Shown here one piece after another: positions 46,301-56,714 of a stretch of 64,000 nucleotides of DNA. This DNA is from Chrysemys picta bellii (taxonomy: Eukaryota; Chordata; Testudines; Emydidae). Position 1 is the first letter of the stretch. Every line of letters starts with the position of its first letter. The notes under the pieces are model-generated. The model had not been told where the DNA came from, searched no databases, and saw only the letters and a program-made list of their open reading frames with translations. The DNA is taken from contig NC_088809.1 in NCBI RefSeq assembly GCF_011386835.1, positions 22,141,067 through 22,205,066 on the forward strand, given 5' to 3'. The translations under genes were made by a program, and so were the position numbers.

Positions 46301-48570
46301 CAAGAGCCTGGCTTAACTGGCCAAGACAACTCCACCTTTTGCAACACTGCTATGCGCCTGTGACCAGAAAGCAATACCTCCAACAGCGCAATGTTGGTTC
46401 AGTTTGCCAGATCTCAGAATAGCGAACAGCAGCATGTTTCTCTCCAGCAGCTAGGTTGCAAGTGAAAATAAGCAGAGACAGAAGACAGATAATGTATCTT
46501 TTGTTAACCTTTCTTTCTCCCTGTGTTTGTCTTAATAGAAACATGATTGGACTTCAACAGCAACATTTAAAATAACTTTCTTCCACCTCCAAAAAAAGAA
46601 CAGATCAAATCATTTAAAGAGACCATCAAGCAGTGACTCCCCCCCCCCCAAAGAGATTCTGTACAGCGAAAGTGAATATGGAAAACAGTTAAAACAAATG
46701 CCTTAATTCTTTAAGTTTTAAAGCATTTAACTGTTTTCCTTTGTGTGTGCTTAGTAAGGGGTTGAGAAGATTTAGGATGATTACAATGGGAATAATGCCA
46801 GTGCAGACACAAAACGCCAGACCACACTTAATTGCTTAAATATTATAGAAGCATGCCAGGTTTTTTATCAACATCTTTTTCCTTGCTGGGCCTGAGATGC
46901 CCCCTAACCACCACAACAGTGGCATGGACTTGTCAGTCCCACGTGTGGAACTAAGCTCAGTTCTCAAAGCGGATGGTGGAATGCTGTTTTCTGCTCCAAT
47001 GTTTCTCTCAGGACCCAAAGGTTATCAGATTCTCACAGTTCTGTCAGCAAAAGAGGAGAACTCCTGTGCTTATCAGTAGGCAGTCTGGGTTTATTAGGCC
47101 TACAAGTCAGAACGGTTCCTTTGGTTGGGCTCTGGCAGATGCTATGGTCACAGAGAAGGAGATCTGCAGCATTCTGCCTGCATAGAGGGTCTTCGTACTG
47201 ACACTTCAGCCTCAGCAGAATTGATCATAGAACCATGGTGACCTGTGCGGGCAGTGAAAGGGAACAGGGCCATTGATCCCGAGGGAGGATGACTTCCCTG
47301 CTGCGCAGTTTTGGAAGCCTATGAGGTCGATCAGTCTTTGTGGACAGGTCTATTTATTTAGCTGCTAGTAGATCGGATTGGGAGCGGGGCTGGAGAAGTT
47401 TCTCAATTGAACCTGGAGTTGATTATGGATTAGGATAAGAAGCTGACTGCTCCATCTCTACCCACTGCAGACTAGACCCAGCGTGTGACTGTCAGATGCT
47501 ACTAGTCTGGATGTAAGCCATGATTGCTCCTGGGAAGCAGAGATTATTGGCCAGCCGATTCAGACAGCTTTATAAGGGTGGAGCTGGTTCTTTTGAGTGC
47601 AGTGGACTCCACTGTTGAGTTTGACTTAAGCTCCTTCAGTTCCAGGTGGGAGTTGGTAGTTACTCTTGATGGGCACATCTCCTGTTGCCATCTGGGACTG
47701 GTACTCCAGCATGTACACTCAGAAGGATTTTGATTTAAGAGTGTAGCTCTCTTGCATGGCCTCAGATGCAAACCCTAGAGACATGCCTTATTTACCAGCC
47801 TTGGAGCGTATCTGAGCTGAGAGCATAGGGCTGGCAGAGTTCCCCAGCCACATTTTGGAGATACGCAGGTCAGGGTATCTCAGCCAAGATCAGACCATAT
47901 ATGAAGGTTTCTGTTTTTATGATCTTCATATAGTCATTTGACTGATATACCCCTTTATTTCCTGCAGGCCAATCTTTCCGTGGCCTTAGAGTAGAAGCAC
48001 CTATGATTGGAAGAAGTTTATGGATTTGCTCACAGGAAAGATTTAGTGGTATCAAAAAAAACCTGTTCCAAGTTCTTAGCACCAGTTCAAATATTGCAAT
48101 CGGGATACACATCCAACTCAAAGAGCAGAATTTCTCACCTATACAGCAAAAGACCAATCTCAGAATTCTGAAAGCCTTCCAAACTTCACTTTCGCTAAAG
48201 CACGTATCATTAACGCACCACAGCCTAGGGAGAGCCAATCCCAATATTCTGAAGCCATGTCCCTGCCAACGTACTCCTGCATCCTCAGCCACTGTGATAA
48301 GACATATGGGCCACCATCTCAATACCATGAAGCAGAACTCCAGATTGACCCTCTGAAGCGATTTTCTCTTATAAGGCAGGCCACACATAGCTTTCTCTGG
48401 AACTTGCCGTTGCTGTGGTGATCAGGCAGGAAGAAAGAGGGGGTGGGAGGGTTGTAAGGGGAAGAATGAGTCACTGAAGGTGTTCTTGTTGCCAATTTAG
48501 GGATTTCCTAACCCACTGATCTGCTGCTTGACTGCCCACCTGATAACTCTCCTCTGAGAACACATCTTTC
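43380..48570. other. Long stretch without a recognisable gene
   Basis: Open frames up to 172 codons occur (45002-45460 and 47870-48388, both minus), but they lack domains and splice support. A C-run lies at 46640-46650. No repeat family was recognised with confidence. Confidence 0.5.
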
Positions 48571-48580
48571 CTCAAAGCGT

Positions 48581-50336
48581 TAGTGACCAGATGTTCCATT
48601 TTTAAAGGGACAGTGCCATATTTAAGCCCTCCTGAAAGTGTCCCGACTTTTTCTTTAAAAAAAAAAAAAACCACACACCACACACCATGGGCAAATTGTC
48701 CCATATTTTCTGTCTCCCCCTCCCATCAATACTGGCGGGTCCTGCTGCTGGCCAGATCCCTGCTAGTCAGATGCCTGCCCGGCAGCGGTGAGTGGGGTCC
48801 AGAGTGGGTGTGAAAGGCTGGTGGCGGGACGAAGATGCAGCGTGCGGGGCTGGCTGCTCCCCCGGCTGGTCCATTAGCGCAGCCCTCACTGCATGCCGGC
48901 TCTCAGCCAGCAGGGCCCCACCCCTCGTCCCATTTCCGGCTGGTGCTGGCTGCGAGCTGTGGTCGCTGGTGAGTGTGGGCAGGCACCAGGTGGCCGGTTA
49001 CATGTCGCCTCTGCTGCCCACCCATCAGCCCTTTATGTGCTCCCACTCTTGCTGTCCTCTCCCTGCTTTGCCCTCCACCCACCCACCCCCCGCGCTGCTC
49101 CTCCATATCTCCCCCAGCGGGGCACGTCCCACTCCCAGCGTTGTGCGGAGAACCAGCCCCTGGTTGGGGTGCTCAGCTGACCAACAGCCTGGCTGGGCTG
49201 GTGCCCCGGGAAAGCACAATACCCACTGGCCCAGGGCACTAGCCCAGGGAGAAGCCAAGCCCTGCATGTGCCAAAGCCCCACACAGCGCTGGCACGGGGA
49301 GGCTTCTCAGCTAAGCTCTGGAGTGGGGGGGAGTGGCGAGAAAGCGATTTCCAGCCTGTTCACACCCTGAACCTGAAGGCTCTACAGCAGCCCCCGGGGC
49401 AGGGGCTTAGCACCCTCTTTGCCCTCCTCCCCCACTCTGGGTCCTTCCCCCAGGGAGCGCCGGGCTGCTCCGTCCCCTAGGCACCCTCCCCTACTGAGCC
49501 GCCTCTCTGGCTGGGTTCCTTGAAGCCTCTGCAATCAGGTTCCCTGGGCTCTGGTGCACAACGCATCTTTAGGGCTTAACTTCTTCCTGCCCACGCTGTA
49601 GCCGGGGTTATGTCAGTGGCCAGCAGCAGCCTGAAGGTGTCAGCTGCCTTTCGACACTGTGCGGGCAGGAAGGGACAAGCTGCTTCCAGCCATACGGGAG
49701 GAGACGAGATGAGCTCTGCAAAGCCACAAGCCAGGTCATCCCTTCCCCTGCCTCCTCCCCTGTGGTTGGAAGCAGCTCCCATCACTCCTGCACAGAGCTG
49801 AAAGGCTGCTGCTCGCCACATTCTGGTGTGAACCCTGGCAGAAATCTGGGGGGGGGGGGATGTGACCCTGCATCTCCCCCCACCCTACCCCACGTGTTGC
49901 CTTGGGAAGACAAGGCACCAGGAGAGGTGGGTCTGTCCCAGGGACCAGTCAGGCATGGAGGGCGGAGAGCACCGAGCAGGGAGGGCTGGGTCGGTTGGTC
50001 ACCCCCCCACCATGTGAGAGAGGTGTACAGGAATATATATATATATATCTGTGTGTGAGTGAGTGTGTGTGTGACCTCTCCCTGTGTGTATGGGGGGAGG
50101 AAGAGGGGAGGGGGGGTGTCACCCCTCCCTATGTGAACCCTAAAGCCCTAAAGATAAGAAGGGAAATAAAAAGAATCCAGCTAGGCAGTATTTCTTTTCA
50201 ACAGGGGCTCAGTCAACTTGATGTTAATTTCAACGTTTGTACTGCCTAGTTCGGACTGATTGCCGTTGAACTCGCTTGAATACGAGTAATTTTACCAGGT
50301 GTCCCGTATTCAGCACAGGGAGATATGGTCATCCTA
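48581..50336. mobile_element. Non-autonomous hAT-like element, 1756 bp
   Basis: The left end TAGTGACCAGATGTTCC and the right end GATATGGTCATCCTA are imperfect inverted copies of a TAGGGTGACCATAT-type terminus. They are flanked by CAAAGCGT (48573-48580) and CAAAGTGT (50337-50344), an 8-bp target duplication with one mismatch. Subterminal GGGACAGTG.CATATTT (left) and GGTGTCCCGTATT (right) also fit. The interior is GC-rich, with (AT)n/(GT)n runs at 50034-50082 and a G12 tract at 49848-49859. Its open frames (such as 48792-49370) show no transposase motifs. Confidence 0.75.
50034..50082. repeat. Compound (AT)n/(GT)n microsatellite
   Basis: Alternating ATATATATATAT followed by GTGTGTGAGTGAGTGTGTGT inside the hAT-like element. 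Confidence 0.9.
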
Positions 50337-50420
50337 CAAAGTGTAGACAACATTTTACAGGTCCAGAAGTTAGGGTTGGACAATACCTTACTGCCACACT
50401 CCACTACAAACACTCCTATG

Positions 50421-50667
50421 TTAGGTTCTTCCTCTGCAGCTTTCAGGCAGAGGAGAGAAATTATGTTCAGCAGTTTTGTGGTTGCCAGTGAATACAAGCC
50501 CAGGCAAGACATGAAGATCTGAAAAGAAACAAGCCTGTTTCAACCCACATGCTCCTTTTGACTGTTTGTTTGTTACCTTTATTTCTGGTTCCACAGGAGA
50601 AAAGCTGAGAGGAGCAAACATTCGGCAGCACATTTCCTTCTCCTTATCCATGTAGTCCCTGTAACAG
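50421..50667 (-). CDS. FKBP6: FKBP6 exon 8, with either an extended reading frame or a further donor
   Basis: After a TTTTGCAG acceptor the frame gives CYRDYMDKEKEMCCRMFAP, matching the C-terminus of mammalian FKBP6 (YRDYVDKEKEMWHRMFAP), which ends soon afterwards. Here the frame continues LSFSPVEPEIK and then another 52 codons to a stop at 50421. Alternatively, the AAAG/GTAACA site at 50577/50576 could be a donor to an unseen ninth exon. The residues past EPEIK look less conserved, so a splice at 50577 is quite possible. The site overlaps an AATAAA hexamer. An hAT-like insertion ends 84 bp beyond the stop. Confidence 0.85.
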
Positions 50668-50669
50668 CT

Positions 50670-51449
50670 GCAAAATCGGGCACATTGTTACAGGATGGCT
50701 ATTTCGACAGCTAAACCAATATGTACATCAATACGGAGGGAAGAACTGCTCTGAACAGGGCTATACCAGGACACAATCAGGGGTGTAAATGGCTCAACAG
50801 ACAGACTTATTACCTTTTGAACTGTACTAAAAACGTGATTTTTGATCCTATACAAACAGAATTATGTTGCAGAGTTGGAGGTATCCAAGACCAAGTCTTT
50901 TTTGAGCCATAACTACTACCACCAAGTAAAATACACCACTACCCTCCAGACACAAATCTCACCATAAGAATCAACCTTATTCTTTCAGTTTTGGAGACAG
51001 GTAAAACAGGGAGGATACATCTAGGTGGCATAGAAGGTTCAAACATTTTACCTTTGGAGATCCAAGTAGAGTCCACGTGAAAGCAAAAGTCAGTCTAGAT
51101 GACACTTGTTCACATCACGAAAGCCATCACAACCCAACAAAATGGGGAACCTACCACAGCTAACGAAAGCTGTGCTCATAAGCACCAAATGCGTTTGGCA
51201 GCATTTCTAATGGCTCTGTAAGCTCCAAAAAAATCATGCTTTGGTGGGATCTTGCCTACATTAGCCCCACTGAGAACAAGCTTGGATTTTCCATCACAAT
51301 TTGACTTCGGACACATAGCTGAATTATGGTTTTAGCTGTGGTTTTTCAATACTCTGTTAAATACAGTGAAATCCAGTTATTGAATGAGCGCTATTGATTA
51401 AAAGAACTATAAAAGAGCTGGGTATTATTACTAATCAATATACTCTGTT
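50670..51449. other. FKBP6 intron sequence without recognisable features
   Basis: AT-rich intronic DNA between exon 8 and the first repeat; nothing supported. Confidence 0.6.
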
Positions 51450-51574
51450 AAGTATCAGGGGGTAGCCGTGTTAGTCTGTTATCTACAAAAACAACAAGGA
51501 GTCTGGTGGCACCTTAAAGACTAACAGATTTATTTGGGCATAAGCTTTCGTGGGTAAAAACCTCACTTCTTCCA
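51450..51574 (+). mobile_element. Penelope-like insertion, 10-bp target duplication
   Basis: It reads AGTATCAGGGGGTAGCCGTG, TTAGTCTG, ACAACAAGGAGTCTGGTGGC, ACCTTAAAGACTAACAG, TTTATTTGGGCATAAGCTTT, CGTGGGTAAAAACCTCACTT. ATACTCTGTT lies on both sides (51440-51449 and 51575-51584). It is the simplest, non-inverted copy of this repeat in the window and serves as the reference for the copies at 27.07, 53.62 and 55.09 kb. It lies in the last FKBP6 intron. Confidence 0.75.
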
Positions 51575-51644
51575 ATACTCTGTTGTTTTTCAAAAAGAAC
51601 TTAAATAGGCAAGTCGAAAGCCTTTTGAGAGCTAGGTATTATTT

Positions 51645-51776
51645 TAAGAAGTGCTGGAGAACAGAGCTCCACCAGATGATGGGATGATTTAGTTGGTGTC
51701 GGTCCTGCTTTGAGCAGGGGGTCGAGCTAGATGACCTCCCGAGGTCTCGTCCAACCCTAATATTCTCTGATTCTAA
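51645..51776 (+). mobile_element. CR1 3'-end fragment
   Basis: CTTTGAGCAGGGGGTCGAGC, TAGATGACCTCCCGAGGTCT, CGTCCAACCCTAATATTCTC and TGATTCTA form the standard CR1 3' end. It sits in the last FKBP6 intron. Confidence 0.88.
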
Positions 51777-51799
51777 ATACAGAAAGTCTCCTTCAGCTG

Positions 51800-52160
51800 G
51801 TATGGATTGTTTTGGATTAATAAAATCATGAGTGATGTGGAGAAAGTGAATAAGGAAAAGTTATTTACTTGTTCCCATAGTATAAGAACTAGGGGCCACC
51901 AAATGAAATTAATGGGCAGCAGGTTTAAAACAAATAAAAGGAAGTTCTTCTTCACACAGCGCACAGTAAACCTGGGGAACTCCTTGCCTGAGGAGGTCGT
52001 GAAACCCTGTTATAGTCCTAGCCTTAAAAGAGAACTAGATACATTCATGGAGGTTAAGTCCATTAATGGCTATTAGCCAGAACAGGTAAGGAATGGTGTC
52101 CCTAGCCTCTGTTTGTCAGAGGGTTGGAGATGGATGGCAGGAGAGAGATCACTTATACTC
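51800..52160 (+). mobile_element. CR1-type LINE fragment (second subfamily)
   Basis: Translation gives [40 protein letters not shown] and NLGNSLPEEVVK, the same post-RT region as the copy at 58.6-58.8 kb. It lies directly after another CR1 tail, so the two insertions abut. From 52160 to 53600 is plain intron with a short (TATC)n at 52665-52680. Confidence 0.8.
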
Positions 52161-53617
52161 CATCTTTTGTAGTTTTTCCCAGATCACATCAAGGAGCCCT
52201 AGAGGTGTGCCAATTTGACAAAGCTAAACAGATTTAGCCAGTTACCTCACATTCAGCCTGAAAACATTGTTTTCTTCTATTGTACATTAAGGTTTTTTTA
52301 GATTAGTAAAGTGAAAAAAAAAAAAAAGACGATAATGCTAATTTTAATTTCTGACACCAACCCACAGAAGCAGAAACTGCAAACTGACATTCCCTTAGCC
52401 AGCTCCTCCATTGTGCTCAAGTTCCAGGGTGTATGCTTTTTAAGTTGCACATGCTGCAGCACCCAAAGACAAAAGGGAGAGAAGACGACAAACCTGAATT
52501 CAACCTGGACTCTAGAGCACCTTGTTAGTTCTCTGTGGTTTAGAGATATTTTATATCTGATGGGTTTTATTTTGCTCAGCTCACACCTAAGAAAAAAGAT
52601 TAGGATTAGCCCATAAAAGTCAAGAGAGCTACACACACCTTATATTGGTCAGAATTAGACCCTATATCTATCTATCTATCAAGAGTCTTGACGAAAACTT
52701 AGACGGTCTAAACTCTACATAAGATCTTACATGAAGCTACCCAGAATCAATTACTTCTTGGGCATCCTACTACAGTACAGATCAGTCCACAAGCTATAAG
52801 ACTGGATGCAAAATCTAGTCCTGAATCTAATAGGCTAACCACCTAGTCATCCAGAATCATTTTATAATTTCTGCTTGTTTAGCTGTGTTTGTAATGCATT
52901 TAGCACCTTGGGATTGAGATATATAATTGACAGATTAAGATGCTGAACACCATATTTCATAATATCTCATCAACATCCACTGCCCTCTGCACAGCGGGTT
53001 GCTACTTACAACTTGATTACAACTTACCAACAGATTAACAGCACAAAACTGAGGTCTGAGAAATAGAGCCTTTCACCCACACTCATAATGCAACTTTCCA
53101 CAACTGGAGAAAGGAACATTCAAGCCCATGCCTCAAGGGGGGGCATCATTTTCCATCCCTTTACTTCTCTTTTCTTCTGCCTTCTCTCAAAGGGCACAGA
53201 AATAATGCTCCTGGTCTCTCATAACACCAAGTCCACTTCACTTCCTTTGCTCTGTATTTTCTCTAGTCTAATTCATGGGCAGGGCAAAGAACTAGAGGAT
53301 TGCGAAAGGGCCAGGCAATACTCACACTGCAAGCAAGCACTTCAACCAAGGCAAGACGTGGTCATGCCAGAGAGCTGAAGAGTGGAATGTCCTGACATAT
53401 GCAGGGCAGCGAAGAGGTAAGCTTTCACCTCTGCCATTACAGACTTGGCCTGGAGCTGACCTGGGCTGGCCAGAATGAAACTGGTTAGTTCAACCCAACA
53501 GCTGTTCTGATGCCGACCTAAAGTGAGTTGGTGACCTCGCTGTAGCTCTGAGGTCCTCATTGCATAGTTCCCAAAAGTGTTTGCAACATAACTGGCACGA
53601 ACAACTCCTTTGTTGAT

Positions 53618-53685
53618 CAAGTATCAGAGGGGTAGCCGTGTTAGTCTGGATCTGTTAGTCTTAAAGGTGCCACAGGACCCTCTGT
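53618..53685. mobile_element. Miniature inverted Penelope-like insertion, 68 bp, 12-bp target duplication
   Basis: The first half (AGTATCAGAGGGGTAGCCGT, GTTAGTCTGGAT) is the head of the 51.45-kb repeat in plus orientation. The second half (CTGTTAGTCTTAAAGGTGCC, ACAGGACC) is the middle part in the opposite orientation. TCCTTTGTTGAT flanks both sides (53606-53617 and 53686-53697). So two inverted pieces were inserted together. Confidence 0.75.
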
Positions 53686-54226
53686 TCCTTTGTTGATATT
53701 TCCCCAAGACGACAAGAACAGAATGCAATGGGGACACTAGAGTTGGTCTCATGAAAACTTGACCAAGCACATTGGTAGGGAAGATTGTGCTGCGACTGCT
53801 TGTGTTGTACTTCTTCTGGGGGCAAACAAAGTTTATTTCTCCAAGACTGTTGATTTATCATCACCAAGGCAGCATGAAATTTGCTTTGCAAACACTAACT
53901 AATTTGCAGGGAGATTTTGACAGTGCTGTAAGTGGTAAGTATCCTCCTCAATAGTGGAAAAGCAGGGGAAGTCAACCAACACATCTTAAAGGAAACAGGA
54001 CCTTCTCGAAGTGAACTCTAATGTACAATATTTTATTGATGTCAAGATATTTCAGCACTCCCAGCCTAGCCTGTCATCATCAGCCTGCCCTACCCACTCG
54101 AGTGAAGTGTATAGCAGCTGCAACCGAGATATTCCCCCCAGAGCAATTGTATGGAAACAGTGGATCTCTGTCATGTACTCACGAGTCACTCTGAAGTACT
54201 GCATCTGCAAATTAATCAAACTAAAT

Positions 54227-54239
54227 CCCCCCCCCCCCC
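54227..54239 (+). repeat. C13 homopolymer in FKBP6 intron
   Basis: Thirteen C bases about 200 bp downstream of the exon 7 donor (transcript reads poly-G). A G-run in an intron near a donor can influence splicing, but this is only a possibility. Confidence 0.9.
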
Positions 54240-54445
54240 TTTTAAAGACTTGTGTTTCCAGAGCTCAACCATTTGCTGATTTAATCTTTACAAAAGCTAG
54301 TCTGCTAGCTCTTTCTTTTAACACATTCTGGAGAGAATTTCTAGACAGTTATTTGCCTTGTGGAAGGTACTGAAGTGTGTATTTTTTTGTCCACCTAAGC
54401 AATCTCTCCCGCACCTCTCACAATAGCGAGAAGGAGTTCTCTCAC

Positions 54446-54555
54446 CTGGCCAGCTTTTTCAGCTCATTGTTAATATCGTGGTTAAAGGGCTGTTCTTTTT
54501 GAGCTCTGACAAGGAAATCCCGAGCTTTTTCATATTCTGTCAGAGAGAGACAAGC
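54446..54555 (-). CDS. FKBP6: FKBP6 exon 7 (last TPR helices)
   Basis: This 110-nt exon is missed by simple ORF finding. It encodes ACLSLTEYEKARDFLVRAQ, then KEQPFNHDINNELKKLA, nearly identical to mammalian FKBP6. The acceptor is CGACAG and the donor is CCAG/GTGAGA at 54445. It ends two bases into a serine codon that exon 8 completes. A run of 13 C bases lies about 200 bp downstream in the intron (54227-54239). Confidence 0.95.
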
Positions 54556-54633
54556 CTGTCGTTGAAAGAAGGACAAGAATTAGAGAATAAATATCTCCTC
54601 ACAGTAGCTCTTCAGGATTACTTTATGGGAATA

Positions 54634-54807
54634 CACCTCTACCCCGACATAACGGACCCGATATAACACGGTAAAGCAGTGCTCCGGGGGGGGGGGGGGA
54701 GCTGCGCACTCTGGTGGATCAAAGCAAGTTCGATATAACGCGGTTTCACCTATAACGCGGTAAGATTTTTTGGCTCCCGAGGACAGCGTTATATCGAGGT
54801 AGAGATG
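54634..54807. mobile_element. Tc1/mariner-type MITE, 174 bp, with TA target duplication
   Basis: It starts CACCTCTACCCCGACATAAC and ends GTTATATCGAGGTAGAGATG, inverted ends of about 20 bp with few mismatches. TA lies on both sides (54632-54633 and 54808-54809). GATATAACGCGG-like motifs repeat inside, and a G14 run lies at 54686-54699. It is in FKBP6 intron 6, upstream of exon 7. Confidence 0.85.
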
Positions 54808-55086
54808 TACATGTTTCAAGTTTTGGAAATAAGTAATTCCTAAACAACTGTCTGAATCCATGAAAAAACAGAGCTGTGCAATGTATTTGCAAAGGGCCAG
54901 GTTTTCAGACATGAGCATTCAGCACAACTCCCACCAACTCTTATGGTAGCTGTGGACACACAGCACATCTGAAAGCCTGGTCCAGGATTTCTAACAGATT
55001 TTCTGAGCGGCTCATTTTATTCTATTGCAGGTCTTCCCCACAGACTAGCAAGGCTGGGGTTTAGCTTCATGCAACCTCTTAACCCA

Positions 55087-55186
55087 CAGACACTCCATGC
55101 ATCTGAAGAAGGGGGGTTTTTACCCACAAAAGCTTATGTCCAAATAAATCTGTTAGTCTTTAAGGTGCCACTGGACACTGGTTTTT
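55087..55186 (-). mobile_element. Penelope-like insertion with hammerhead-like core
   Basis: Reading plus: ATGCATCTGAAGAAGGGGGG, TTTTTACCCACAAAAGCTTA, TGTCCAAATAAATCTGTTAG, TCTTTAAGGTGCCACTGGAC. This is the reverse complement orientation of the 51.45-kb copy and preserves its end. CTGAAGA (55103-55109), a GGGT/ACCC stem, and CAAAAGC in place of CGAAAGC follow hammerhead order with the key G changed to A. TTAACCCA flanks both sides (55079-55086 and 55187-55194). It lies 32 bp into the intron after exon 6. Confidence 0.7.
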
Positions 55187-55218
55187 TTAACCCAACAGAG
55201 GAATCTACTTTTGCTCAC

Positions 55219-55413
55219 CTGGCCACACCTGAATAATGCTTTGGCATTTCTCTCGTCGATCTCCAGCGCCTTTTCTCCATATGTCAGAGCTCGGACAGGA
55301 CGCTCCAGCTTCAGGTAAGTAAATGACAGATTCAGGAACACCAGCAGTTTGGCAGCATCAATCTGGCACTGCTCATCCCCACTGGAAGGCCTGCGACACA
55401 GGATCGAAGAGGC
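55219..55413 (-). CDS. FKBP6: FKBP6 exon 6 (TPR repeat region)
   Basis: The 195-nt, 65-codon exon runs from ASSILCRRPSSGDEQCQ through IDAAKLLVFLNLSFTYLKL and GEKALEIDERNAKALFRCGQ. These are TPR helices; the N..FTYLKL and NAKALFR.G signatures are conserved in FKBP6. The acceptor is TGCCCAG and the donor is CCAG/GTGAGC at 55218. A Penelope-like insertion (55087-55186) lies only 32 bp inside the following intron, so the donor is intact but has a repeat close by. Confidence 0.95.
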
Positions 55414-55419
55414 CTGGGC

Positions 55420-56590
55420 AGATGGGATTAAAAAAACCATAGGAATAATGCATGGTGCATACGTCTGTGGAAAATTGAGGACTTTACCTGACCACTGATC
55501 TAGAGAGAGACACACATCAACTTAACCACCTTTGAAACAGGTTTCAGAGAAAAAGCCAAAAAATAGAATGGCATTTGCGATGCACCCTGAACATGACCAG
55601 TCAGCTCAGTCATTTGCAGTCGTGGCCCAGCATACCTCTTCCGCTCCTTGCTGACTGAGATTAGACCAGGGACCTGGTTTCTGGTTTCGATTTTGAAGTG
55701 CCTAGCTCACTGTGAACGCTACAGAGGTTGTTTGGAATTACTGTCTTTTCTAATATATACACTGCAGAAAGGAAAATCTCACACATTTTAAAAGCGTGGG
55801 TAGAAGAGGAAACCATCCACAGACATTTCACTTAAGTACATCCCCGCCCAGGCAAAAGTGGCGGTAGAGAAGGTATCCTCAACAGAAACAACATTTCTGT
55901 AAGACACAAACACTCACGCCCTAGCTAAAGACTAGGAGTGGGAGCACAGCTTGTGGCATTAGAAACAAAAAGATAAAGTCTCCCAGCGACAGGTGATGGG
56001 GTAACATTTCCTTGTTGGGAGACTACGAGTCAAATTTTCAAAAGCACTTCAGTGATTTAGAGGGATTAGACTTTTAATAAATCTTGGTGTTCTGAGAGCC
56101 TAAGTTACTTCTGAAAATGTTATCTCAGCGCTCCCTCCTTGCCCAAGGCCATGCCCTAGGGCTAGGCTCTCCTCTTTCTGCTGAAAGCTGTGCTGGAGGA
56201 TTCCAGCTAGGTGACGGTCGCAATTGAAGTAATTATGTTCAAAGCCATTTCTAGAACTTGAGCTGTGTTCCAAGCACGCCAACCCATCTGTACATTTCCT
56301 GCCTATACTAACTGGGACCTGCGATTCACATACTAGTACCAACCTGTATTTCCTTTCATTGCTGTTCAACACATACCTTGGCTGAGCATACAAAGACAGC
56401 TGCTTCATACGGTCCTTAAATTATCAACTTCTAACAGAATTTAAAACTTTAGCTTAACTGTGTTTCCCAGGTGTATTATGCTAGAGGGTAATTGTTCTCT
56501 AAACTGTTTTCCACTTTGTGCTTCCAGCTAATGCTTAGTTGTCACTTACTATCTTCTATAGACTGCATAACCCTGTCATCCTGGTTTTAT
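55420..56590. other. FKBP6 intron 5 without recognisable features
   Basis: AT-rich intronic DNA; no repeat recognised with confidence. Confidence 0.6.
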
Positions 56591-56593
56591 TAC

Positions 56594-56713
56594 CCGCTTG
56601 TATCTCTCTCTGGCATCCATGAAGCGCTTCTGGCGGAAGAGGTAATTGCCAAACTCCCTCTCTGTGTTTGCCACTTTCAGCACCTGCTGTAGTGGGAACG
56701 TATCCTGCTGCTC
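56594..56713 (-). CDS. FKBP6: FKBP6 exon 5 (linker and first TPR helix)
   Basis: This exon of exactly 40 codons encodes EQQDTFPLQQVLKVANTERE, then FGNYLFRQKRFMDARERYKR. This is the start of the TPR region that docks the HSP90 C-terminus in large FKBPs (family knowledge). The acceptor is TACACAG and the donor is CGG/GTAATA, a weaker but acceptable site. Human FKBP6 has EQQDQFPLQKVLKVAATERE at the same place. Confidence 0.94.
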
Positions 56714-56714
56714 C

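Noticed and set aside
47870..48388. 172-codon minus-strand open frame
   Set aside because: No recognised domain; a comparable frame exists on the opposite strand, as expected by chance.
48792..49370. 192-codon plus-strand open frame
   Set aside because: It lies inside the GC-rich hAT-like element, overlaps other frames on both strands, is rich in Pro/Ser/Cys, and has no transposase or other domain motif.
1..50000. FZD9 or other Williams-Beuren neighbours downstream of FKBP6
   Set aside because: No long single-exon frizzled frame or recognisable exon of a known neighbour was found. The region may be expanded or rearranged.
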